Source: a virus
DNA: 26,386 nt
Direction: 5' to 3' (one strand)
IMG/VR virus record: IMGVR_UViG_3300044993_000171
Location: 1-26,386 of that record
Shown: positions 1 to 6,705 of the stretch, piece after piece
Position numbering within the stretch: position 1 is the stretch's first letter
Layout of the letters: each line of letters starts with the position of its first letter
Program-made: the position numbers and the translations under genes
The notes under the pieces: generated by a model
Seen by the model: the letters and a program-made list of their open reading frames with translations, nothing else
Database searches by the model: none
What the model was told of the DNA's origin: nothing

Positions 1-39
1 CGCCCCGCGTCGGATGCCGCAGTCCTGATGGGGGCCTGA
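1..39 (+). CDS. C-terminal end of an upstream gene (partial)
   Basis: The first frame reads through the window edge as a short open stretch ending RPASDAAVLMGA and a TGA at 37-39, one base before the ATG of the next gene. Third codon positions are mostly G or C, as in the surrounding genes, and the close spacing to the next start fits an operon. Only about 12 residues are visible, so no function can be given. It could equally be chance open sequence. Confidence 0.4.
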   Translation, partial: RPASDAAVLMGA

Positions 40-40
40 C

Positions 41-691
41 ATGATGGACGCCGCTCGCGCCCAGCGCCCGCGCGGCGGGCCGGCCGTCATGTCCCGCCGC
101 CGCGAACCGGCAGGGGGACTGGACGACTTTCCGACCCCGCCATGGGCGGTGCGGGCGCTCTGCGAATGGCTTCGCCGGCAGGGCCATCGGATCGACGGAT
201 GCGCGGTGCGCGAACCGGCGGCCGGTCGTGGCCACATGGCGCGCGCGCTGGGCGAATATTTCGCGGCGGTGCACGAAAGCGATGTTCACGACTACGGGCG
301 GGACGACCTGCGCATCGCGGACTACCTTGCGGGTGGGTGGCCGTGCACGGCGTGGTCCATCACCAACCCGCCCTTCCGCCTCGCGGAGGATTTCTGCCGG
401 CAGGCGCTGGCCTCCTCACACAACGGCGTGGCGATGCTGGTCCGGACGCAGTTCCTGGAAGGCATCGGGCGGTTCGACCGCCTGTTCCGGGTCGAGCCGC
501 CCAGCGCGGTGCTGCAGTTCGCCGAGCGGGTGCCGATGCTGCGCGGGCGGCTCGATCCGTCAGGGTCCACCGCCACGTCCTACTGCTGGCTGGTCTGGGA
601 GCTGCAGCGCGTGCGCTTGGCGCGCGACACGGCGCTCGTGTGGCTGCCGCCGTGCCGCCGGCGCCTTGAGCGGGAGGAGGATTACGCATGA
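41..691 (+). CDS. Phage DNA N6-adenine methyltransferase-like protein
   Basis: This is a 216-residue protein with the signature of a class I SAM-dependent DNA methyltransferase. DDFPTPPWAVRAL at residues 28-40 resembles the N-terminal DxxPTP element of phage adenine methyltransferases. EPAAGRG at 58-64 is the SAM-binding motif I, ESD at 79-81 fits motif II, and NPPF at 109-112 is the catalytic motif IV of N6-adenine enzymes. It would methylate adenine in phage or host DNA, perhaps for protection from restriction or for regulation; the target sequence cannot be read from the gene. No target-recognition domain is obvious and the protein is short, as is usual for orphan phage methylases. The start at 41 is one base past an upstream stop; an in-frame ATG at 89 (MSRRREPAG) is a real alternative because the first 16 residues are low complexity. 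The end overlaps the next gene by ATGA. Confidence 0.78.
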   Translation: MMDAARAQRPRGGPAVMSRRREPAGGLDDFPTPPWAVRALCEWLRRQGHRIDGCAVREPAAGRGHMARALGEYFAAVHESDVHDYGRDDLRIADYLAGGWPCTAWSITNPPFRLAEDFCRQALASSHNGVAMLVRTQFLEGIGRFDRLFRVEPPSAVLQFAERVPMLRGRLDPSGSTATSYCWLVWELQRVRLARDTALVWLPPCRRRLEREEDYA

Positions 692-1641
692 GCCATGCCG
701 CGACGAACTGGGCGATTCAGCAGCGCGGACTGCCGCCGGCCACGAAACTGCTGCTGTGGTATCTCGCCGACTGTCACAACCCGCATTTCGGCTGCTTCCC
801 GTCGCAGGCGCAGCTGGCGCGCGATGCCGAGATGTCGCGAGGCTCGGTGAACCGGCATCTCGACGAGCTCGAGAGGCGCGGCCTGATCCGCCGCGAGCGG
901 CGTGTGGATCCGCGGACGCGGCGGCAGCTGCCGACCCGGTATCTTCTCGCCTTCGAGCCCGGCTTCGCGCTGGCCGAGGCCGCGGAAGCCGAGCCGGAGC
1001 CATATCCGGATCTTGGGTTCGGCCAAGGAACGGATGAGGAACATGAAGCCGAGCCGTGTCTCAAATCTGAACACGGCTCCGAGGCGAGCCGTGTCTCAAA
1101 TCCGGCGATTTCCGTGTCTCACAGCTGTGAGACACTAACCAGTAAGAGAACCGGTAATATTGGTGGTGGTGGTGGTGCGCGCGCACGCACGCACGCGCGC
1201 GAGGGCGAGCCTCCCGTCGCGCCACCTGATCCGCCTCCTCCAGCACCACACGATCCGCCTCCACCAGCAGCACAGGATCCGCCGTCCGCGGCACCCGATC
1301 GGACCTTGCGGGAGAAGCTCCTCGAGGCCATGGGCTGCGATCCCGTCTCCGGCCTGACCGGACCCGGCAGGCGGCGGATCGGAACACCGGCGGACATGGC
1401 CCATGTGCGCCGGTGGCTCGATCTGCCTGGGCTCGACGAGGCCACCGTGCTGGCGGAGGTGGCGCGGATCATGGCCGGGAAGCCGGACGGGCCGCCGTCG
1501 AGCTTCCGGTACTTCGACCGGGCGATGGAGCGGCTTTCCGGCGCGCTTTCCGCGCCACCGCTGTCGCCGCAGGCGCCGCCCCTCCGCGGCGCGCCGCAGC
1601 CGCCGCAACCCGACATCGCCGCGATTCTGGCCAGACTGTGA
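688..1641 (+). CDS. Winged-helix phage replication initiator (O-like)
   Basis: This 317-residue protein has an N-terminal helix-turn-helix domain of the phage replication/HTH_36 type. Residues 8-70 run from NWAIQQRGLPPATKLLLWYL through PSQAQLARDAEMSRGSVNRH, with a recognition helix followed by the LERRGLIRRERR wing. The middle (about 105-200) is low complexity: a Gly5 run, ARARTHARE and a Pro/Asp/Ala linker with imperfect DPPPPA repeats. A C-terminal helical domain of about 100 residues follows. Lambda O has a comparable layout, with a DNA-binding N-terminus, the origin encoded in the linker and a C-terminus that contacts the helicase loader. Repeats and a long palindrome in its own coding sequence (1051-1201) support an origin-binding role. 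The start is the ATG that overlaps the methylase stop (ATGA). A purely regulatory HTH protein cannot be excluded. Confidence 0.72.
   Translation: MSHAATNWAIQQRGLPPATKLLLWYLADCHNPHFGCFPSQAQLARDAEMSRGSVNRHLDELERRGLIRRERRVDPRTRRQLPTRYLLAFEPGFALAEAAEAEPEPYPDLGFGQGTDEEHEAEPCLKSEHGSEASRVSNPAISVSHSCETLTSKRTGNIGGGGGARARTHAREGEPPVAPPDPPPPAPHDPPPPAAQDPPSAAPDRTLREKLLEAMGCDPVSGLTGPGRRRIGTPADMAHVRRWLDLPGLDEATVLAEVARIMAGKPDGPPSSFRYFDRAMERLSGALSAPPLSPQAPPLRGAPQPPQPDIAAILARL
1051..1135 (+). repeat. Iteron-like repeats and palindrome, candidate phage replication origin
   Basis: GTGTCTCAAATC occurs at 1056-1067 and again at 1091-1102, each preceded by GAGCC. A third GTGTCTCA begins at 1114 and forms the left arm of a perfect 22-bp palindrome at 1114-1135 (arms GTGTCTCACAG and CTGTGAGACAC), which gives a fourth, inverted copy. 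In addition GAGCCGTGT at 1051-1059 pairs perfectly with ACACGGCTC at 1071-1079. The cluster lies in the linker-coding part of the initiator gene, where lambdoid phages keep their O-binding iterons, and is followed by a less GC-rich stretch (about 1132-1161). Confidence 0.6.
1162..1201 (+). repeat. GGT trinucleotide run and alternating purine/pyrimidine tract
   Basis: Five GGT units at 1162-1176 encode a Gly5 run. They lead into a 27-base strictly alternating purine/pyrimidine tract at 1175-1201 made of GC and AC steps, which contains the palindrome GTGCGCGCGCAC. Such tracts can adopt Z-DNA or cruciform structure. It sits 40 bases downstream of the iteron-like cluster in the same gene. Confidence 0.6.
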
Positions 1642-1650
1642 GGGCCACCC

Positions 1651-2256
1651 ATGAGCCTCCATGACATCGACCTGAAGAACCGCCTGAGCCGGTTTCTCGG
1701 CCGCAAGGCCGCGCCGCGGCACCTTACCGCTGCCGACGCGCAGGCCGACGAAATCGCCGCACTCCTGCGGGCGGTGCGGCGGGTGGCACCGCGCGACCCG
1801 GACGCGCTGCCCGGCTGGTGGGAGCGGTTCGAGGATGGCCTCGAGGAGCGCTGCGGTCGCAACTGGCCGACCGTGCGGGATGTGTGTGAGGCCGCGGCAC
1901 CTGCGGCATCCGCGTCCGGCAATCGGCCGGCGGAGCCGGGGGACATCGACACGGCGGTTCTTGTCGCCCGCCGTATGCGGGCGCGTGAACCCGTGGGCCA
2001 GGACTGGCTGTTCGGGCTTGGCGCCTGCGAGTTGATCGCACGGGGGCTTGTGGATGGCGACCTGATGAAGGCCTACCGCAGCGGCGCCTTCCATGCGAGG
2101 GCGCGGCTTTATGGACAGGACGCGGCGCAGCGCTGGGAGGCCGAGGCGCAGGCGCGTCTGGACGCCGCGTGGCCTGTGTGGCGGGCGCGCGACGGTCGGC
2201 TGCAGAAGCGTGACGTGGAGCACCATGCGCGCACAGAGCCCGTGGCGCCCGCATGA
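1651..2256 (+). CDS. Unknown phage replication-region protein (helicase-loader position)
   Basis: This 201-residue protein is not one I can assign to a characterised family. It begins MSLHDIDLKNRLSRFLGRK, has a conserved-looking block GWWERFEDGLEER...NWPTVRDV at about residues 51-75, and a helical, charged C-terminal half with EAEAQARLDAAWPVW. There is no Walker A motif, signal peptide or membrane segment. It starts 9 bases after the stop of the O-like initiator and ends in an ATGA overlap with the nuclease gene. In lambdoid genomes the gene after the initiator often encodes a helicase loader (gpP or DnaC type), and that is a reasonable guess from position only. Codon use matches its neighbours, so the gene itself is secure. 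Confidence 0.7.
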   Translation: MSLHDIDLKNRLSRFLGRKAAPRHLTAADAQADEIAALLRAVRRVAPRDPDALPGWWERFEDGLEERCGRNWPTVRDVCEAAAPAASASGNRPAEPGDIDTAVLVARRMRAREPVGQDWLFGLGACELIARGLVDGDLMKAYRSGAFHARARLYGQDAAQRWEAEAQARLDAAWPVWRARDGRLQKRDVEHHARTEPVAPA

Positions 2257-2687
2257 CAGCCCACGATCGCTCGTCATACGCTGCAGCAGGCGCGAAGAGG
2301 CGTGTCTTGACCAGAGGCACACCGGAGGCCGCCATCCAGCGCGCCATCGTGCAGGCGCTACGGCTGGCCCTGCCGCCGGGCACCATCGTGCATGCCTCGT
2401 GCCACGAGGTGCGCGGCTCGTCCGACCGGGCGCGGCGCATGCAGGAGATCCACAAGGGCATGGGCGCCATGCCCGGCTTCCCCGATCTGATCGTCCTGGC
2501 CTCGGGCAGGGTGCTGTTTCTCGAGGTCAAGACCCCGCGCGGGCATTCGTCCGAGGCGCAGAGGCGCTTTGCCATGGCGGCCGAAGGCCAGGGGCACGGC
2601 TACGCCGTGGTGCGCTCGGTGGCAGACGCGCTCGCCGCGCTGGCCGCGCATGGCATCGAGCATCGTCGGATGCGGGTGCAGCCATGA
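2253..2687 (+). CDS. VRR-NUC domain nuclease (PD-(D/E)XK superfamily)
   Basis: This 144-residue protein consists almost entirely of a VRR-NUC fold. Visible active-site elements are E25 in the first helix (TPEAAIQRAIVQAL), D78 in GFPDL (75-79), E91 and K93 in LFLEVK, and the trailing SSEAQRRF with Q103. This is the metal-dependent PD-(D/E)XK nuclease arrangement. Stand-alone VRR-NUC proteins from phages and bacteria are known to act on branched DNA such as Holliday junctions, so a role in resolving replication or recombination intermediates before packaging is likely; the substrate here is inferred. The ATG overlaps the previous stop (ATGA). The reading frame stays open and coding-like after its stop at 2685-2687, which may indicate a disturbed gene boundary. 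Confidence 0.85.
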   Translation: MTAHDRSSYAAAGAKRRVLTRGTPEAAIQRAIVQALRLALPPGTIVHASCHEVRGSSDRARRMQEIHKGMGAMPGFPDLIVLASGRVLFLEVKTPRGHSSEAQRRFAMAAEGQGHGYAVVRSVADALAALAAHGIEHRRMRVQP

Positions 2688-2870
2688 CCCGCCAGCGCCT
2701 GCGCCTCCGTCAGCGCCCTCCCGACCCTCAGCCACGGACCGTGCCCGTTCCCCACCGTCGAAGTTTTCCGCGTCCCCGCCGCCGCCCACGCCTCCGCCAT
2801 CGCCGCTGCCGACGCCTTCGCCGCCGCGCTCGCCATCGCCTTCGTTCCCTTCCGCCGCGACCCGATCGTC

Positions 2871-3047
2871 ATGACCAGCCCGCAGGAACCCAATCCACCC
2901 GCAGACGTCGCAGCCGTCGCCGATGCGAGGGCCTTCGTGCGCTCGGGCGGCCATGCGCGGGCCGCCCTTGCGCGCGCGGGGCTGACGATGCGCGTCCGGC
3001 ATGCGGGGTCGGCATCGGATGGAACTTGTGTCGTGGAGGATTTCTGA
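2871..3047 (+). CDS. Small unknown protein, possibly 5'-disrupted gene
   Basis: A 58-residue reading frame starts MTSPQEPNPPADVAAVADAR and ends CVVEDF, with its TGA overlapping the ATG of the next gene (TGATG at 3045-3049). No good ribosome-binding site precedes the ATG. The same frame is open from 2688 and reads a protein-like sequence (ALPTLSHGPCPFPTVEVF, then ADAFAAALAIAFVPFRRDP) with strongly G/C third positions, but it has no ATG, GTG or TTG start there. One extra base in the ACCC run after the ATG at 2684 would create a 120-residue gene overlapping the VRR-NUC stop. I therefore read it as a gene whose 5' part is frame-disrupted, by mutation or sequence error, or which uses an unusual start. 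Function unknown. Confidence 0.45.
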   Translation: MTSPQEPNPPADVAAVADARAFVRSGGHARAALARAGLTMRVRHAGSASDGTCVVEDF

Positions 3048-3622
3048 TGGGCCGGACGACGCATGCCACCGCGCACCAGCGCATCGCCACGCGCGCGCGC
3101 CGCGACCGCATCTGGCGCTGGGCCACTTCCGAGGAGGTGTCGCTGGCTGCGCGCTACGCGCATGGGAACGCGCGCGTAAAGGACGATGCCGCCGTGATGT
3201 GGGGAATGCTCTGCCACGCGGTCCGGGTGTCCGCGACAGCCGATCCGGCGCCGCCGCGGGCGGGGTATCCTGCGGCATCGCCGGGGGCATGGCTCGCGCC
3301 GGACGAGGTGAGCTGGTGGTCGCGGGTGGCTGCTGCGCTTCGCGGAGAGACGGAGGGCGTGGTCGAGGGCGACAACCACCCGCCCGCGCCGGGCACCGTG
3401 GAGATCCTGCTGCGCGACGAGGTCCTGCAGATCTGGCACCACCACGCGCTGCGCGGTCTCAGCGACTGGCGGCGGTTGCGCAAGGCGGTCTACGCGCTGG
3501 CCCGCGGCATTCCGCCCGGGAGGGTGCAGGCGGAGACGGGCCTGTCGCGCGACCGGCTGCGGCATGCGCGGGACAGGGCTGTAGGTGACATGCTGCTGGT
3601 CTGGTCGAGGGAGAGTTCATGA
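3047..3622 (+). CDS. Unknown phage protein with C-terminal helix-turn-helix
   Basis: This 191-residue protein starts MGRTTHATAHQRIATRARRD. The ATG at 3047 is chosen because GGAGGA lies 6 bases upstream at 3035-3040 and it overlaps the preceding stop. The same frame stays open upstream, but that part is arginine-rich nonsense. The C-terminal 50 residues (LRKAVYALARGIPPGRVQAETGLSRDRLRHARDRA) look like a DNA-binding helix-turn-helix of the sigma-region-4 or terminase-small type. The middle carries Trp-rich blocks (WLAPDEVSWWSRVAAAL, IWHHHALRGLSDWRR). Its place just before the late genes would suit a late-gene activator or antiterminator, but this is position-based inference. It ends with an ATGA overlap at 3619-3622. 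Confidence 0.65.
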   Translation: MGRTTHATAHQRIATRARRDRIWRWATSEEVSLAARYAHGNARVKDDAAVMWGMLCHAVRVSATADPAPPRAGYPAASPGAWLAPDEVSWWSRVAAALRGETEGVVEGDNHPPAPGTVEILLRDEVLQIWHHHALRGLSDWRRLRKAVYALARGIPPGRVQAETGLSRDRLRHARDRAVGDMLLVWSRESS

Positions 3623-3969
3623 AGCTGGACGGGGTACTGGTCGGACGGGCCCGCTGCAGCGGCTGGCCGGGAGACGGCCCGCGCGTGCTCCCGATCTCCG
3701 GTGGGCGACCCGCGACGATGTCCGACGGGCGGCCGGCGCCCCGGGGGGTGGCTCGGGTCCTTCCGGGAGGCATAGCGTATGCGGGGAGCGGGAGCGCGCA
3801 AGTCCTTCAGCGGCAGGCAAAAAATCGGGGTGCGCAGGTTGGGGTGCGCACATGGGGTGCGCAGGTGCGCAGGTGCGCGACCCGCGAACATCGGAAAGCA
3901 GGATGGACGGAATGCGGATGCTGGCGCCGGCGGAGATCCTCGCGCGGGCGGGCGGCTTTCCGGCGGTGA
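3619..3969 (+). CDS. Doubtful ORF between early genes and terminase
   Basis: A 116-codon frame begins with an ATG overlapping the previous stop (ATGA). Its first 50 codons (MKLDGVLVGRARCSGWPGDG and on) have G/C-rich third positions and could be a short coupled protein. The second half is low-complexity Arg/Gly/Cys sequence that merely translates the GGTGCGCA repeats (GAQVGVRTWGAQVRRC). No domain, signal or membrane segment is visible. It may be a decayed gene running into a non-coding packaging region. Confidence 0.28.
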   Translation: MKLDGVLVGRARCSGWPGDGPRVLPISGGRPATMSDGRPAPRGVARVLPGGIAYAGSGSAQVLQRQAKNRGAQVGVRTWGAQVRRCATREHRKAGWTECGCWRRRRSSRGRAAFRR

Positions 3970-4000
3970 TCGAGGCGGCCGCGTGACGGCCGGGTGCGCA
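3827..4000 (+). repeat. GGTGCGCA repeat cluster upstream of terminase: candidate cos/pac recognition region
   Basis: GGGGTGCGCA occurs at 3827-3836, 3841-3850 and 3854-3863, immediately followed by two tandem 8-mers at 3864-3871 (GGTGCGCA) and 3872-3879 (GGTGCGCG). A further GGGTGCGCA lies at 3992-4000. A run of six A residues precedes the cluster. No convincing gene covers it, and it ends 58 bases before the Nu1-like small terminase gene. In lambda the gpNu1-binding R sites of cosB occupy the equivalent position. Confidence 0.45.
3903..3986 (+). CDS. Tiny ORF, doubtful
   Basis: A 27-residue frame reads MDGMRMLAPAEILARAGG and ends in EAAA. Its third positions are G/C rich and its sequence is more protein-like than the overlapping frames, and GGAAAGCAGG precedes the ATG. 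It may be the remnant of a small gene or chance. No function can be suggested. Confidence 0.22.
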   Translation: MDGMRMLAPAEILARAGGFPAVIEAAA

Positions 4001-4053
4001 AGGGGGACGTCACGATGACGCTCGCGGACCTGAACGCGCTGATCGGGGACTGA
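3994..4053 (+). CDS. Tiny leader-like ORF before terminase, doubtful
   Basis: A GTG-started frame of 19 codons (ATG alternative at 4015, reading MTLADLNALIGD) ends 4 bases before the small terminase start. It could be a translated leader that couples to the terminase or simply chance. Only its position supports it. Confidence 0.18.
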   Translation: MRKGDVTMTLADLNALIGD

Positions 4054-4057
4054 GGCC

Positions 4058-4690
4058 ATGGGGGTGTCGCGCCGCGAATACGCCCGTCTGCGGGGCGTGT
4101 CGGAGTCGGCGGTGCGCAAGGCGATCGCCGCGGGTCGCATCACGGTCGAGCCGGACGGGACCATCGACCCGGAAACGGCCGATCGGCAGTGGGACGAGCG
4201 CACGGACCCGGCGCGCCAGCGCGGCGAACACGCGCGGCGTCTGGCAGCGGAGACGGCGGCGGGAACGGCGCGCGCCAGGACAGCCATGGGCGCACCGCCG
4301 CCGGGCACGAAGGCGGTTCCGCAGGCCGCGCTCGATGCGGTGCGGGACACCCTGCACGAGGAAGGGGCCGACCCGGAGCCCGGCGAAGCGCCGGGTGGCG
4401 AGGTTTCCTTCATGCGCGCGCGGCTTGCGAACGAGATCCTCAAGGCACAGCTGCAGAAGGTGAAGCTCGGAAAGGCGAAGGGCCAGCTCGTGGATCGTGC
4501 GAGGGCGGCACAGATGGTTTTTGATCTTGCGCGCCGCGAACGCGACGCCTGGATCGGCTGGCCGGCCCGCGTCGCCTCGAACATGGCAGCGGAGCTCGGG
4601 ACAGACCCGCACCGGATGGAGGAGGTGCTGGATCGCTACCTGCGCGAGCATCTGTCTGAGCTGGCCGAGATTCGCGTGGATCTGCGATGA
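4058..4690 (+). CDS. Terminase small subunit (Nu1-like DNA packaging protein)
   Basis: This 210-residue protein would recognise the packaging site and deliver DNA to the large terminase. The N-terminus carries a winged-helix DNA-binding domain of the gpNu1 type: REYARLRGVSESAVRKAIAA at residues 5-24, followed by the wing GRITVEPDGTIDPETADRQW. The centre is a flexible Ala/Pro/Glu-rich stretch, and the C-terminal half (EVSFMRARLANEILKAQLQKVKLGKAKGQLVDR) is a helical oligomerisation and terminase-binding segment typical of small terminases in these phages. It is followed by the GpA-type large subunit with an ATGA overlap, the expected pair. The upstream GGTGCGCA cluster is the natural candidate for its binding site. 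Confidence 0.85.
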   Translation: MGVSRREYARLRGVSESAVRKAIAAGRITVEPDGTIDPETADRQWDERTDPARQRGEHARRLAAETAAGTARARTAMGAPPPGTKAVPQAALDAVRDTLHEEGADPEPGEAPGGEVSFMRARLANEILKAQLQKVKLGKAKGQLVDRARAAQMVFDLARRERDAWIGWPARVASNMAAELGTDPHRMEEVLDRYLREHLSELAEIRVDLR

Positions 4691-6699
4691 CGGCGGTGGA
4701 CTTCGACGGGGCGCAGGAGTTGCGGGCGGCCTGGCTGGCCGGTCTGGCACCCGACCCGAGGCAGACGGTGTCGGAATGGGCTGACCGGCATCGCATCCTG
4801 TCGTCGCGTGCGGCCTCGGAGGCGGGGCCGTATCGCACGTCGCGCACGCCCTACCTGCGTGAGATCATGGATGCCCTGTCCCCGTCGTCGCCGCTGCAAC
4901 GGATTGTTTTCATGAAGGCCGCGCAGGTGGGCGCCACGGAGGCGGGCAACAACTGGATCGGCTATGTCATGCACCGCGCGCCCGGTCCCTTTCTTGCCGT
5001 GCAGCCGACGACGGAGCTTGCCAAGCGCCTGAGCCAGCAGCGGATCGAACCGCTGATCGAGGAAAGCCCGGTCCTGCGGGCGCTGGTCGCCCCGGCGCGG
5101 TCGCGGGATTCTGGGAACACCGTGCTGGCGAAACGCTTCCCCGGCGGGCAGTTCGTGCTGACCGGCGCCAATTCGGCGGTCGGGTTGCGATCGATGCCGG
5201 CGCGCTGGGTCTTCCTCGACGAGATCGACGCTTACCCCGGGGACGTGGACGGCGAGGGCGATCCGATCTCTCTGGCGGAGGCACGGACGGTCTCCTTCGG
5301 GCACCGCGCGAAGATGTTCCTCGTTTCGACCCCGACCATCAGGGGGCTGAGCCGCATCGAGCGCGAGTTCGCCCTGTCGGACCAGCGGCGCTACCACGTC
5401 CCCTGTCCGCACTGCGGCACCCTGCAATGGCTCAAGTTTGAACGCCTGCGCTGGCCGAAGGGTCTGCCTGACCGCGTCCGCTATTTCTGCGAGGCCTGCG
5501 AGGAGCCGATCGAGGAGCGGCACAAGACCGCCTTCATGGATCCCGCGAACGGCGCGCGGTGGCTACCGACGGCACCGCCGGAGCAGCAGGAGGCTGCGCG
5601 GGCGGCGGGCATCGCGGGCTTCCACATCTCCGCGCTCTATTCGCCGCTCGGCTGGCAGACCTGGGAGGAGATCGCCCGCCTCTGGGAGGCGGCCCAGGGC
5701 AACGATGCGGCGCTGAAGACGGTGAAGAACACGGTTCTCGGCGAGACCTGGGCCGAGCGCGGCGAGGCGCCGGACTGGGAGCGCCTCTACGAGCGCCGCG
5801 GGCCGCACCGGCTGGGCGAGGTGGCCGAGGGGGTGATGGTGCTCACCGCGGGTGCCGACGTGCAGCGGGACCGGGTGGAGATCGACGTCTGGGGCTGGGG
5901 CCGCGGCCTGCGGTCCTGGCTTGTGGACCACATTGTCGTCGAGGGCGAGATCGGCACCGACGCTGTCCGGCAGGCGCTGTCGGACCTGCTGCTGCGCACG
6001 TGGCGCCATCCGTCTGGGAGCGAGCTTCCCATCTCGCGGCTGGCGATCGACACCGGCGACGGGGCCACTACCGACGCGGTCTATGCCTGGGTGCGGGCGC
6101 AATCACGGGACCGTGTCATGGCGATCAAGGGGATGCGGGACGGGATCGTGACGAGCCCGGTCGACGGTCCCACATGGGTCGAGGTGACCGAGCGCGGACG
6201 CAAGGTCCGACGCGGCGTGCAGCTCTGGTCGGTGAAGGTGGGATATTTCAAGGCGGAGACCTACCGGTTCCTGCGGCTCGCGGCGCCCACGGACGAGGAC
6301 CTCGAGGCCGGGCGCGGCTGGCCGTCTGGCTTCATCCACATCCCGCGGGGTGTTACGGCGGAATGGGTACGGCAGCTGACGGCCGAGCAGCTTGTCACGG
6401 TGAAGACCCGGACCGGCTTTCCGAAGACCGAGTGGCAGAAGCTGCGCGAGCGCAACGAGGGGCTGGACTGCCGGGTCTACGCGCGTGCGGCGGCCTGGCT
6501 TCTGGGCCTCGACCGCTGGGACGAGCCGCGCTGGGAGCAGCGGGCGCTGGCGTTGGAGCCGGTGCCTGCGCGGCCCGGCGAGGAGGCCTCGCTCGCGCCC
6601 CGGCAGCTGCCGCCGGACTTCAGGGGGGAGGATGCCTTTGCGGCGGTCCCGAAGCGCGAGCAGACCTGGCTCGGCCCGCGGCGGCGGAAGTGGCTGTGA
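4687..6699 (+). CDS. Terminase large subunit, GpA family
   Basis: This is the 670-residue packaging motor and nuclease that pumps DNA into the prohead and cuts it. The N-terminal ATPase carries a deviant Walker A, KAAQVGATE at 77-85, which lacks the usual GK[ST] but aligns with the KSARVGYSK element of lambda gpA where the lysine comes first. It also has a Walker B, WVFLDEID at 174-181. A Cys4 element (C240, C243, C268, C271; CPHC and CEAC) gives a probable zinc finger, found in many GpA-family proteins. The C-terminal half (from about 390: MVLTAGADVQRDRVEIDVWGWG, then SRLAIDTGDGATTDAVYAWV) is the RNase H-like nuclease domain with its conserved acidic residues. Length is close to lambda gpA (641). 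The GpA type suggests cos packaging, although some relatives use headful packaging. Confidence 0.95.
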   Translation: MTAVDFDGAQELRAAWLAGLAPDPRQTVSEWADRHRILSSRAASEAGPYRTSRTPYLREIMDALSPSSPLQRIVFMKAAQVGATEAGNNWIGYVMHRAPGPFLAVQPTTELAKRLSQQRIEPLIEESPVLRALVAPARSRDSGNTVLAKRFPGGQFVLTGANSAVGLRSMPARWVFLDEIDAYPGDVDGEGDPISLAEARTVSFGHRAKMFLVSTPTIRGLSRIEREFALSDQRRYHVPCPHCGTLQWLKFERLRWPKGLPDRVRYFCEACEEPIEERHKTAFMDPANGARWLPTAPPEQQEAARAAGIAGFHISALYSPLGWQTWEEIARLWEAAQGNDAALKTVKNTVLGETWAERGEAPDWERLYERRGPHRLGEVAEGVMVLTAGADVQRDRVEIDVWGWGRGLRSWLVDHIVVEGEIGTDAVRQALSDLLLRTWRHPSGSELPISRLAIDTGDGATTDAVYAWVRAQSRDRVMAIKGMRDGIVTSPVDGPTWVEVTERGRKVRRGVQLWSVKVGYFKAETYRFLRLAAPTDEDLEAGRGWPSGFIHIPRGVTAEWVRQLTAEQLVTVKTRTGFPKTEWQKLRERNEGLDCRVYARAAAWLLGLDRWDEPRWEQRALALEPVPARPGEEASLAPRQLPPDFRGEDAFAAVPKREQTWLGPRRRKWL

Positions 6700-6705
6700 G
6701 CGTGG

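Noticed and set aside
2093-3046. Upstream extension of the HTH-bearing gene in its own frame
   Set aside because: The frame is open by chance and reads Arg/Pro-rich nonsense across three other genes; the ATG at 3047 with GGAGGA upstream is the believable start.
3827-3879. Possible CRISPR array from the regularly repeated GGTGCGCA
   Set aside because: Units are only 8-10 bases with 0-4 base spacers; there are no CRISPR-length repeats or cas genes.
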